Below, one piece after another: positions 25,126-32,665 of a stretch of DNA of 53,123 nt. A program made the position numbers and the translations under genes. Below the pieces are notes generated by a model. It did not search any database and was not told the origin of the DNA. It saw only the letters and a program-made list of their open reading frames with translations. This DNA is from Deferribacteraceae bacterium UBA6793 (GTDB lineage: Bacteria > Chrysiogenota > Deferribacteres > Deferribacterales > Geovibrionaceae), in assembly GCA_002452405.1 (NCBI GenBank), contig DKFP01000003.1, forward strand, positions 1 to 53,123, read 5' to 3'. Position 1 is the first letter of the stretch. Every line of letters begins with the position of its first letter.

Positions 25126-25398
25126 TCACTTACCTATGTAGTTGTGGAGATTGCTGAAAAGCTGGATTGTATATGTCATTATCTGATCCAGCATCCAAGG
25201 TGCGAAGAGCATCACAGCCACGATGACTCCGATTATTTTAGGGATGAACGTAAGAGTCATCTCCTGAATCTGTGTGACGGACTGAAAAATACTGATTATC
25301 AGACCGATTATCAGACCGAAAAGGAGCATCGGGGACGCAATAAGCAGGGAAAGCTGGAGCGCTTTCGTAAGCATGTCGATAACTAAATCGGGTGTCAT
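25126..25398 (-). CDS. fliQ: Flagellar export apparatus protein FliQ
   Basis: A 90-residue protein with two membrane segments (about residues 16-38 and 52-72), the usual size of FliQ. The block VIDMLTKALQLSLLIASPMLLFGLIIGL is split here as the family N-terminus, and QIQEMTLTFIPKI is typical. FliP, FliQ and FliR form the export gate of the flagellar type III secretion system. It starts 6 nt after fliP. fliR is expected next but is replaced by the caspase-like gene. Confidence 0.92.
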   Translation of the reverse strand: MTPDLVIDMLTKALQLSLLIASPMLLFGLIIGLIISIFQSVTQIQEMTLTFIPKIIGVIVAVMLFAPWMLDQIMTYTIQLFSNLHNYIGK

Positions 25399-25404
25399 AG
25401 TTTA

Positions 25405-26151
25405 TTACCAGAAACTTTTGACAAGAGAGGTGACGATGAGTCCCCATCCGTCAACAAGTATAAACAGCATTATCTTAAACGGCAGCGAAACCATAGCCGG
25501 AGGCAGCATCATCATACCCATGGCAAGCAGAACACTCGCCACGACAAAATCGATAATGAGAAACGGAAGAAATATCAGAAAGCCCATCTGGAAGGCGGTT
25601 GTGAGTTCACTTACAACGAACGAAGCCACCAGAACGGTATCCGGTATATCGGCTGCGGACTTAGGTCTGGGCTGATTGCTTATCTCGATAAAGGTGCGTA
25701 CATCCTTTTTTCTTGTGTTGTTAAGCATAAATTTCCGCAGCGGCTGCTTTGCCTGCGTCAGCATCTCGCTGAACGTAAGCTGACCCGCCATATAAGGCTG
25801 GTAGCCTTTCGTATATGCCTCGTTGAAAACCGGCTGCATGATATAAAAAGTGAGTATCAGCGCCAGCCCCACCAGCACCTGACTGGGCGGAACCGTCGTC
25901 GTACCCATAGCTGTACGCAGAAGCGAAAACACTATAATTATTCTGGTGAATGAGGTCATAAGAATAAGTATCGAGGGTGCAAGGGAAATTATCGTCAGAA
26001 AAAATACGAGTTGCAAAGTGACGGAAACGTCCTGCGGACCTGCCGCCTGCTCCATGCCAAAGCGGAAAGCCGGAAAAGGTACGGGATCCGCTGCCAGAAC
26101 TCCGGTAAAAGGTATCAGAAGTAATGCTATGACTATCAGCGTTTTCTTAAT
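25405..26151 (-). CDS. fliP: Flagellar export apparatus protein FliP, apparent ATT start
   Basis: FliP forms the core of the export gate in the inner membrane. The frame contains the family blocks SLAPSILILMTSFTRIIIVFSLLR, read in two parts, QVLVGLALILTFYIMQPV, and the C-terminal GMMMLPPAM. The first ATG, at 26055, gives only 216 residues with no signal peptide. The frame stays open upstream, and from an ATT at 26151 it encodes a clear signal peptide (KKTLIVIALLLIPFTGVLAA) and a 248-residue protein of normal FliP length. No ATG, GTG or TTG lies in that interval; a GGAGAGG lies 8 nt before the ATT. The start overlaps the fliO end by 16 nt. Confidence 0.9.
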   Translation of the reverse strand: MKKTLIVIALLLIPFTGVLAADPVPFPAFRFGMEQAAGPQDVSVTLQLVFFLTIISLAPSILILMTSFTRIIIVFSLLRTAMGTTTVPPSQVLVGLALILTFYIMQPVFNEAYTKGYQPYMAGQLTFSEMLTQAKQPLRKFMLNNTRKKDVRTFIEISNQPRPKSAADIPDTVLVASFVVSELTTAFQMGFLIFLPFLIIDFVVASVLLAMGMMMLPPAMVSLPFKIMLFILVDGWGLIVTSLVKSFW

Positions 26152-26921
26152 GACTTCAACCTCTCCGAAATGGAGTTTCTGGAAATCTCCACCTCGTCTT
26201 TTACTCCGGGGTTCTTTTTGAAGAACTTCATATAGTTAACAAATTCGGTTTTCTTGTTGAATCCCGATTTGATACGGGTCACTTCATCCTCGTCTGACAC
26301 CTTTTCGATGAGCGTCATAGAGGCGTCCGTAACTCCCAGAATGTATATTTTATTGTCAATTTCATAGAAATAAAGGCTTTTTCGCAGGTCTATGTCCGCT
26401 TTTCCCAGCAATCTTCCTGTGCCTGGGATATCGGTGAAAACCTGCCTTTTGAAATAGGTTTTGAAAACCCAGAAGATGCCCAGCATAACCGCCAGAATGA
26501 TAAGCAGTCCCCATATCATGCGGGCATATGCCTGTGTACCGACAACGGGATCCGCAGTCTGCACTTTGGGAAATGCGTAGGTTATCTTGAGCAGTTTCGG
26601 CTGCGAAACTATCTCCGGAACCACCAGCTCTCCTGCAAAATCGGTGATGAGCCTCTTTCTGGTGTCGTCGGAGGTTACGAACAGCTTTTCAACCGGCATA
26701 TCCCAGAACTCCTGGCTGAACACGACGGGTTCCGGTGTTTCGAAGCTGACAACGAAACTCTTGTCCAGTTTCAGGGTGTTCACATTTGAATATCCCTGTT
26801 CAAAATCTACCTGTATTCTCAGCCCTGCATCGTCTATCTCGTATGTCAGATGCGCTGCGTTCGCGCTGAAGCTGAACAGAAACAGGACAGCAATGAGGAT
26901 ATATCTAGCGGTACATGCCAT
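26136..26921 (-). CDS. fliO: Flagellar biosynthesis protein FliO-like
   Basis: A 261-residue protein with a signal-like N-terminus (ARYILIAVLFLFSFSANA), a periplasmic region of about 120 residues, a membrane segment near residue 136-155 (MIWGLLIILAVMLGIFWVFK), and a cytoplasmic domain. The post-membrane part (GRLLGKADIDLRKSLYFYEI...) has the FliO/FliZ-like beta pattern. FliO helps assemble the FliP ring. It is larger than the enteric protein but like FliZ/FliO of other phyla. The ATG at 26921 was chosen because it overlaps the fliN end by 17 nt behind GAGATG; an upstream frame is fliN shadow. The call rests partly on its place between fliN and fliP. Confidence 0.8.
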   Translation of the reverse strand: MACTARYILIAVLFLFSFSANAAHLTYEIDDAGLRIQVDFEQGYSNVNTLKLDKSFVVSFETPEPVVFSQEFWDMPVEKLFVTSDDTRKRLITDFAGELVVPEIVSQPKLLKITYAFPKVQTADPVVGTQAYARMIWGLLIILAVMLGIFWVFKTYFKRQVFTDIPGTGRLLGKADIDLRKSLYFYEIDNKIYILGVTDASMTLIEKVSDEDEVTRIKSGFNKKTEFVNYMKFFKKNPGVKDEVEISRNSISERLKSLRKR

Positions 26922-27192
26922 TTTTATACATCTCGGTAAGTTTCTGTTTGTCCAGTATCTCTGTGATACGGATGGCAAATTTGTCATCCAGAACCATTAT
27001 CTCGCCAAGAGCAAGAGGTTTTCCGTTCACAAGGAAATCCACCGGCTCTCCGGACGTTTTGTTAAATTTAAGAATGGTTCCTTTTTCCCATCCCAGCAGA
27101 TCCCGCACTTTCACCATCTTGCGTCCAAGCTCCACCTTGATATCAAAAAGAACCTCGCCGAACTCTTGTTTTGCTATGTGAGTATCTCTCAT
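26905..27192 (-). CDS. fliN: Flagellar motor switch protein FliN
   Basis: A 95-residue protein made of one SpoA/FliN domain. The segments VELGRKMVKVRDLLGWEKGT and VNGKPLALGEIMVLDDKFAIRI are typical of FliN. It would form part of the C-ring, controlling rotation direction. It comes 5 nt after fliL, with no evident Shine-Dalgarno, so translation is probably coupled. FliM, the partner that usually precedes FliN and follows FliL, is not encoded here. Confidence 0.93.
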   Translation of the reverse strand: MRDTHIAKQEFGEVLFDIKVELGRKMVKVRDLLGWEKGTILKFNKTSGEPVDFLVNGKPLALGEIMVLDDKFAIRITEILDKQKLTEMYKNGMYR

Positions 27193-27197
27193 ATGGT

Positions 27198-27710
27198 TTA
27201 CTGCGCAACAAATTCTGTGAAATACACGTTTGTTATCTGACCAAACGGCAGAAGTGAATTAAGCCTCCGCAGTATCTCCTGTTTAAGAATCAGCTTACCC
27301 TGTGCGGAGCTGACCTCTTCATATGTTTTTGCCGAAAGGATTGTCAGAATGGCGTCCCTGAGCTGCGGGACGCGCTTGTCCAGTTCCTCTTTCAGCTTTT
27401 CCGTATTATCCAGTTCAAGCTGTATAGTGACTTTCAAGTATCTGGAACCGTCATTATCCGCCATGTTAACGATGAAAGTTTCCAGAGGATAAAGAGTTCC
27501 GACCTCGTTTGTCGGAGCCGCAACAGCCTCTTTTTTAGCACCTTCCGCGCCTGCGGTTTCGTCTTTAGGAGCCAGAAACAGTTTATAGGCGAGAAATCCG
27601 CCCCCGCCAAGAATTATCAGCGCCACAACGACGATGATGATCAGTTTGAGTTTTCCGCCTTTCTTTTTCTTCGCGCCCTCTTCGGCGGTTTTTTCTTCTT
27701 CAGCTGCCAT
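27198..27710 (-). CDS. fliL: Flagellar basal body-associated protein FliL
   Basis: A 170-residue single-span membrane protein: a short cytoplasmic Lys/Glu-rich tail (residues 1-20), a membrane segment (about 22-44), a low-complexity Ala/Glu linker, and a periplasmic FliL domain with LYPLETFIVNMAD and YLKVTIQLELDN. FliL sits around the stator and affects torque. The second of two adjacent ATGs was taken, at 27710, because it shares one base with the motB stop and stands 6 nt after GGAGG. Confidence 0.92.
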   Translation of the reverse strand: MAAEEEKTAEEGAKKKKGGKLKLIIIVVVALIILGGGGFLAYKLFLAPKDETAGAEGAKKEAVAAPTNEVGTLYPLETFIVNMADNDGSRYLKVTIQLELDNTEKLKEELDKRVPQLRDAILTILSAKTYEEVSSAQGKLILKQEILRRLNSLLPFGQITNVYFTEFVAQ

Positions 27711-28474
27711 CATCTTCCTCCTTGTGTTGCCTGAGCTTCTTCTTCGGCATCAAACAGATTTTTGTTGGATTCCGCCAGTTCCGGGCTGACAAAGTTGATC
27801 TCGACACGCCTGTTTTTCGCTCTGCTTTCGGGGCTTATGTTAGGGGTAACCGGGTGAAAAGACCCGTATCCGGCAGCAGAGAGCTTCTGTGCATCGACAC
27901 CTTTACTGATAAAATACTTCACAACGTTGACCGCTCTCGCCGTTGAAAGCTCCCAATTGGAAGGATACTGCGCCGTAGAAAGGGGCAGATCGTCTGTGTG
28001 ACCTTCAATAACAACGTTAAACGGTGATTCCGCTATAACCGCTGCAAACTTGTCCAGTATAGGTCCCGCCTCAGGTTTAATAATTGCGCTGCCCGGCTCG
28101 AAAAGTGCCGAATCCATAATGCGCACCGCGACGCCCTTTTTGGATTCGGAAACTGTTATATTCTGCTGCAAATTTGCCTGCTGCGCATATGTTTTAACAT
28201 TTTCGCTTAATTTATTTTTCATTGACTGAACGTTTTTCACAAAGGACATTCGCGACATGATGTCATCTTTCGTATATTCCGTCTGAGAACCCTCTTTAAG
28301 AACACCGAGAGAACCCTGAAGCGAACCGAGAGCAACCTTTATCTTTCTCTGATCCATGGACGCCATGGAGAGCAGGAGGATAAAGAACGTCAGCAGGAGC
28401 TGGTTCATATCCGTGAAGGTTGACATCCAAAGTGGAGCGCCCGGTTTGCACTCGGGACATTTTTTTTCGCCCAT
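27710..28474 (-). CDS. motB: Flagellar motor stator protein MotB
   Basis: A 254-residue stator subunit. The single membrane segment (about residues 24-40) contains the proton-path Asp in TFTDMNQLLL (Asp22). A periplasmic OmpA-like peptidoglycan-binding domain follows, with IEGHTDDLPL and ELSTARAVNVVKYF. The N-terminal CPECKPGAP, with two Cys, is not found in enteric MotB but is common elsewhere. It begins 20 nt after motA. Whether it uses protons or sodium cannot be settled. Confidence 0.94.
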   Translation of the reverse strand: MGEKKCPECKPGAPLWMSTFTDMNQLLLTFFILLLSMASMDQRKIKVALGSLQGSLGVLKEGSQTEYTKDDIMSRMSFVKNVQSMKNKLSENVKTYAQQANLQQNITVSESKKGVAVRIMDSALFEPGSAIIKPEAGPILDKFAAVIAESPFNVVIEGHTDDLPLSTAQYPSNWELSTARAVNVVKYFISKGVDAQKLSAAGYGSFHPVTPNISPESRAKNRRVEINFVSPELAESNKNLFDAEEEAQATQGGR

Positions 28475-28494
28475 TTAATAAATCTCCGGAAATA

Positions 28495-29259
28495 TCAGTC
28501 AAACTGTGACTTACGTTCCTTGGGAGCCAGATAAGCGTTCAGCTTCTGCTCCACGATACGGGGGTTGTCTCCCGCCTGTATCGCCATTATGCCTGCTATC
28601 ATTATCTCTCTGATAAGGGTTTCCTGTGCGGAACGTCCTTCCAGTTTCGCCTTCAAAGGTCCGCCGAAAAGGTTCGCCATCATCGCACCGTAAAACGTTG
28701 TAAGCAGCGCAACCGCCATGGCGGGACCGATGGAGCTGGGATCATCCATTGACTGAAGCATCGCCACAAGACCGATAAGGGTACCTATCATACCCATAGC
28801 GGGACCGTAATCTACGATGAAACCGAGTATCGATGCTCCTGTTTTATGTCTCTCGGACATATAGTTAAGCTCTGTTTCCAGAATGCCTTTTATAACCTCA
28901 GGCTCTGTGCCGTCCACGGCGAGCCTGATACCTTTTTTCAGAAATTCGTCGGCTACCTCATCTCCTGCTGATTCCAGAGAGAGGATACCGTCACGTCTTG
29001 CTTTAACGGCAAATTCCACAAGCTGCGCAATGAGTTTGGGCGCATCGTCAAGTTGGTATTTGAACGCCTTCATAGTCACCTTTCCGAAAGAAAGGAAAGT
29101 GCCCATGGGAACGCACATCATAATGATACCCGCGTTACCGCCTATAACGATAAGAACCGACGGGATATCGACATAGGGAGCAAGACCGGCACCCATAAGA
29201 AGCGCTGCAATAACAAGAGAATAAGCAAGCAAGAGACCGACAATGGTTGCTATATCCAT
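28495..29259 (-). CDS. motA: Flagellar motor stator protein MotA
   Basis: A 254-residue protein with four membrane segments, near residues 5-22, 32-50, 152-172 and 185-204. The N-terminal VGLLLAYSLVIAALLMGAGL and the GFIVDYGPAMGMIGTLIGLVAML region are the family pore segments. It pairs with MotB to form the ion channel that drives rotation. The 162-nt gap upstream of motA holds a terminator-like hairpin after flgE and an A+T-rich stretch that could include a promoter, so motA may start its own transcript. Confidence 0.95.
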   Translation of the reverse strand: MDIATIVGLLLAYSLVIAALLMGAGLAPYVDIPSVLIVIGGNAGIIMMCVPMGTFLSFGKVTMKAFKYQLDDAPKLIAQLVEFAVKARRDGILSLESAGDEVADEFLKKGIRLAVDGTEPEVIKGILETELNYMSERHKTGASILGFIVDYGPAMGMIGTLIGLVAMLQSMDDPSSIGPAMAVALLTTFYGAMMANLFGGPLKAKLEGRSAQETLIREIMIAGIMAIQAGDNPRIVEQKLNAYLAPKERKSQFD

Positions 29260-29382
29260 AACTTCTCCGAGATGTAACGAACGTCTTCCGCTTTTTCAGG
29301 ACAGTTTTATAATTATTATAAAGATACAGGATTCAAGCTATTACAGTCAACAGAAATAATGGTGAAATGGTGATTAAGGAAG

Positions 29383-29407
29383 GGCTGCGGAGCGTACCCC
29401 CGCAGCC
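29383..29407 (-). terminator. Weak terminator-like hairpin after flgE
   Basis: GGCTGCGG and CCGCAGCC form an 8-bp stem with a 9-nt loop, 15 nt after the flgE stop. The T-run that should follow on the minus strand is poor (CCTTCCTT), so read-through into motA is likely. Confidence 0.45.
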
Positions 29408-29421
29408 TTTATATCAGTTGA

Positions 29422-31944
29422 TTAACGTTTGAGTGAAAGAAGCTCCTGGAGCATCTCATCGGATGTTGTGATAACCCTTGAGTTCGCCTGGAAACCTCTC
29501 TGAGTGGTGATCATGTTCACGAACTCGCTGGAAAGGTCAACGTTGGAGTTTTCAAGCGCTCCGGATGCTATGTCGCCCCTTGCGCCTGTTCCGGGAGTAC
29601 CTACGGAGGCATCACCGGAGCTGGTTGTTGACTTGAATGTGGTATCGCCCACTTTCATAAGACCCTGAGGGTTTGTGAAGGTTGCCAGAGCTATCTGACC
29701 CAGCTTAACAACTTCGTTGTTTGAATAGTAACCGATTATCTCGCCCGCAGTGTTGAAAAGAACATCCTCAAGAGAACCTGTGGGGTATCCGTCCTGAGTT
29801 GTTTTTTCAATACCGCCGTCGCCGGAGGAGAGATATACGCCGTCGAACATGGAAGCCGTACCAAGGTCTATGGAGATGTTGGATATAACGCCTGCACCGT
29901 TTTTCGGGTCAAAGTTGGCCGAGAGCGAAGGAATCCTTGTTCCCGCTTCTGTCGCCATATAGTTGAACGAACCGTTTGAGTTAAAGTGAAGATACACACT
30001 GTCGCCTGTGGACTCGTTGAACTCAACGTTGGAATTGACCTCAGGCGTGCTCACGGTGAGTTTCCATACGTTGTCGATGGCGTCCACCATTTCGAAATTA
30101 TATTTAAGCGTGTGCTCGTTACCCTGCGCGTCATAAATGGTTTGCGAGGTTGTCACAACACCGCCAGTGGCATTCTGTGTCGTGGAGTAGTCGTAATAGT
30201 CGTAGAAAGTGCTGTAGTTGCCGCTGCCGAGTATCTCAAACTTCACAAAATCGATTGCGTTAGGGATACCTGAGTTTGATGTCAGCACAAGTTTTCCGGC
30301 GTTGTCGTCAAAACTGCCGACGTGCTGCCCAAGCTCCGATTCGGAAGATGAACTGTATCCGAGGTAATCAGCCATGGCAACCCTGAGATCCTGCAAAGTG
30401 TAATAAATATCGTCCGCAGTACCCACGATACCGTCAGTACCTGTGGAGTAAACAGGCTGGGAGCCTGTACCTGTGAGATTTTCGCCGCCTATTCCGGAAG
30501 TGAACTGGATCACCGCATCATCCGTAAGACCAATGGGAGAACCGTTGCTGGTGTAAAGATTGATAAGCGCGTCAGTATCCTGCGCCTCTCTGAGGAAGGT
30601 CATACTTCTGCCCTCCGCACCCTTCGCAACCGTCAGCGGATCACTTGAAACCATGTTAAGCTCAAAATCGGTTCCGCTGTATGCCTTATCAAATGAAAAA
30701 CCTGTAAGATCGGGAGCAGTACCCGTTCCTGTGTTTGAATAGACAAACTGTCCTGTGGCGTCGTCGTATGTTACGGTGAAGTCCGCTCCGCCCAGAACGT
30801 TTCCGTCGATAGATGATTCAATTTCGGCAGCAAGTTCGGAAAGGGTTGTGAAATCTCTTCCTGCATAGATGGTGTTCTCATAGAACATTGAGGCGCTGGA
30901 TTTAACATCAGAAGTGTCGTCGTATGTTCCGGCAAGACCTGTGAGCGCAACTGCAAGACGTGCGGAACCGCTGAACGAGTTGATGGTAACCGCTGCGCCC
31001 GCGTTGGCAGTCTTGGCAACGCTTAACTTACCGTTTGCAACGGAAACTGTGAAGTCAGCCGCACCCGCTATGGTGTTAAGTCTTGTTTCAAGAGCCGTTG
31101 CCAGCTCGCCCATGGTGGAGAAGTCGCCTGTGGGTCCGTATGTAAAGGTTTCTGCCGTGTTATTGATATAAACAAGAAGACTGTTATTGGTTGTTGAAGT
31201 GACTCCAAGGCTCACGTCCGTATCGTTATAGATATTGCTCATATCCGTAAGACCTGTTGCGTGCGCCTTTATCTTGATAGGTTCCTCATCGGAAACGTCC
31301 ATCTTAACGCCGTTTGACGAGTATACGGAAAAGATGCTGTTGCTCGCCTGCGCGCTGTGGAGCAGCGTGGGGAACTCAAGCACATTGGGGTCGGCGTCTG
31401 TACTGAGGATACCCGCAACCGTTGTCGCTGTGGTGGATTTCGCTTCAACGGCCTGATAATCCGTTCCGACAACTATGTCCTGAGTGTTGGTGTCGGTAAC
31501 TATCTCACCTGTTTTGGGATCCGCCATCCATCCCTGAACACTGTAGCCGGAAGCGGAAACAAGGTTGCCAAGTGAGTCGAAGTTGAAGTCGCCCGCTCTG
31601 GTATAGAGAAATTCGTTGTTGGATTTTCCCTCAAGGATGAAGAAACCGTCGCCCTGAATAGCAAGGTCGGTGTCAACGTCTGTGGTTTTGTTGGTACCGT
31701 CCGTAAAGATATTGGAAACTGTTGCCAGAACCGAACCAAGACCAATCTGTGAAGGGTTTGTGCTGCCCACAGAGCTTGTTGCCGCCGTTCCGCCTGATAT
31801 GGTCTGGCTGAGCATATCCTGAAATATTGTTCTGCCCGCTTTATAACCGATTGTGTTAACGTTTGAAATGTTGTTACCAAGAACGTCCATCGCCTGCTGG
31901 TTTACACCCAGACCGCTGATGGCTGAATAGAGTGATCGCATCAT
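29422..31944 (-). CDS. flgE: Flagellar hook protein FlgE, large form
   Basis: An 840-residue flagellar hook-family protein. The N-terminus (LYSAISGLGVNQQAMDVLGNNISNVN, split about residues 5-30) and the C-terminus (LENSNVDLSSEFVNMITTQR) are the conserved ends shared by axial proteins. An LATVSNIFTDG region and the FlgE-like middle segment follow. The size is about twice that of enteric FlgE; the extra residues lie in a Thr/Ser/Gly-rich central region. It follows flgD by 12 nt and the operon includes fliK, both of which act with the hook. GAGGTG lies before the first ATG. Confidence 0.9.
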   Translation of the reverse strand: MMRSLYSAISGLGVNQQAMDVLGNNISNVNTIGYKAGRTIFQDMLSQTISGGTAATSSVGSTNPSQIGLGSVLATVSNIFTDGTNKTTDVDTDLAIQGDGFFILEGKSNNEFLYTRAGDFNFDSLGNLVSASGYSVQGWMADPKTGEIVTDTNTQDIVVGTDYQAVEAKSTTATTVAGILSTDADPNVLEFPTLLHSAQASNSIFSVYSSNGVKMDVSDEEPIKIKAHATGLTDMSNIYNDTDVSLGVTSTTNNSLLVYINNTAETFTYGPTGDFSTMGELATALETRLNTIAGAADFTVSVANGKLSVAKTANAGAAVTINSFSGSARLAVALTGLAGTYDDTSDVKSSASMFYENTIYAGRDFTTLSELAAEIESSIDGNVLGGADFTVTYDDATGQFVYSNTGTGTAPDLTGFSFDKAYSGTDFELNMVSSDPLTVAKGAEGRSMTFLREAQDTDALINLYTSNGSPIGLTDDAVIQFTSGIGGENLTGTGSQPVYSTGTDGIVGTADDIYYTLQDLRVAMADYLGYSSSSESELGQHVGSFDDNAGKLVLTSNSGIPNAIDFVKFEILGSGNYSTFYDYYDYSTTQNATGGVVTTSQTIYDAQGNEHTLKYNFEMVDAIDNVWKLTVSTPEVNSNVEFNESTGDSVYLHFNSNGSFNYMATEAGTRIPSLSANFDPKNGAGVISNISIDLGTASMFDGVYLSSGDGGIEKTTQDGYPTGSLEDVLFNTAGEIIGYYSNNEVVKLGQIALATFTNPQGLMKVGDTTFKSTTSSGDASVGTPGTGARGDIASGALENSNVDLSSEFVNMITTQRGFQANSRVITTSDEMLQELLSLKR

Positions 31945-31956
31945 ATCCGCACCTCG

Positions 31957-32646
31957 TTAGTTAGTGAGTTCTCTGACGGAAATAACATCCTCGGCTGCCA
32001 CCTCGTATGAACCGTCTACCTCGTATATAAGTTTGCCTGAATCCGTCGCAACGCCTGTAACCTGTCCGTTCGAATAGGTTTTGACATCTATATCCTTTCC
32101 GTCTGCGTCATAGGACTTAACGGAGAAGGTGTAAGAACCGACATCCATCTTATTGCCCGCCGAGTCGGTGCCGTCCCAGACAAGAAATACCTTATCGGTA
32201 TCGTTTACACTGGGTGTCAGCGTGCGGATATATTTTCCGTCCTCATCGCGGATTGTTACCGTTGTCTTCGCAGGAACCTTGGAAGCCTCAAAAGATATTG
32301 CCGCGCCGGAGGATGTCAGAGTGGTGTCGTTACCTTCATATTCCATCACCTTTCCGATGAAGTTGGAGGCAGACGCCATCTGCGACTGAGCGGAGGTACT
32401 GGAGAGAACATCCAATATCTTTTCCATGTTCTCGTTCATGTTCGCCATGCTCTCAACCTGCGAAAAGGTCGCCGTCTGCTGAAGCATCTGCGAGCTGTCC
32501 ATAGGCTCTGTCGGATCCTGATTCTGCATCTGTGTTACGAACAGATTAAGAAAGTCGGACTGGTCAAGAGACCCGTGGTCGTTGTCAATATCCATTTTCG
32601 AAGTATCGTATCTATCCGTGTTTACGCTTCCGCTTGAGACTATCAT
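31957..32646 (-). CDS. flgD: Flagellar hook assembly protein FlgD
   Basis: A 229-residue hook scaffold protein. The N-terminal LDQSDFLNLFVTQMQNQDPTEPMDSSQML, read in two parts, is the conserved FlgD signature. The C-terminal part has a beta-rich Ig/Tudor-like region with FLVWDGTDSAGNKMDVGSYTF. It caps the growing hook and is removed when the hook is finished. It is flanked by fliK and flgE in the usual order, with AGGAG before the ATG. Confidence 0.94.
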   Translation of the reverse strand: MIVSSGSVNTDRYDTSKMDIDNDHGSLDQSDFLNLFVTQMQNQDPTEPMDSSQMLQQTATFSQVESMANMNENMEKILDVLSSTSAQSQMASASNFIGKVMEYEGNDTTLTSSGAAISFEASKVPAKTTVTIRDEDGKYIRTLTPSVNDTDKVFLVWDGTDSAGNKMDVGSYTFSVKSYDADGKDIDVKTYSNGQVTGVATDSGKLIYEVDGSYEVAAEDVISVRELTN

Positions 32647-32665
32647 TTTCTATCTCCTGCTGTTT

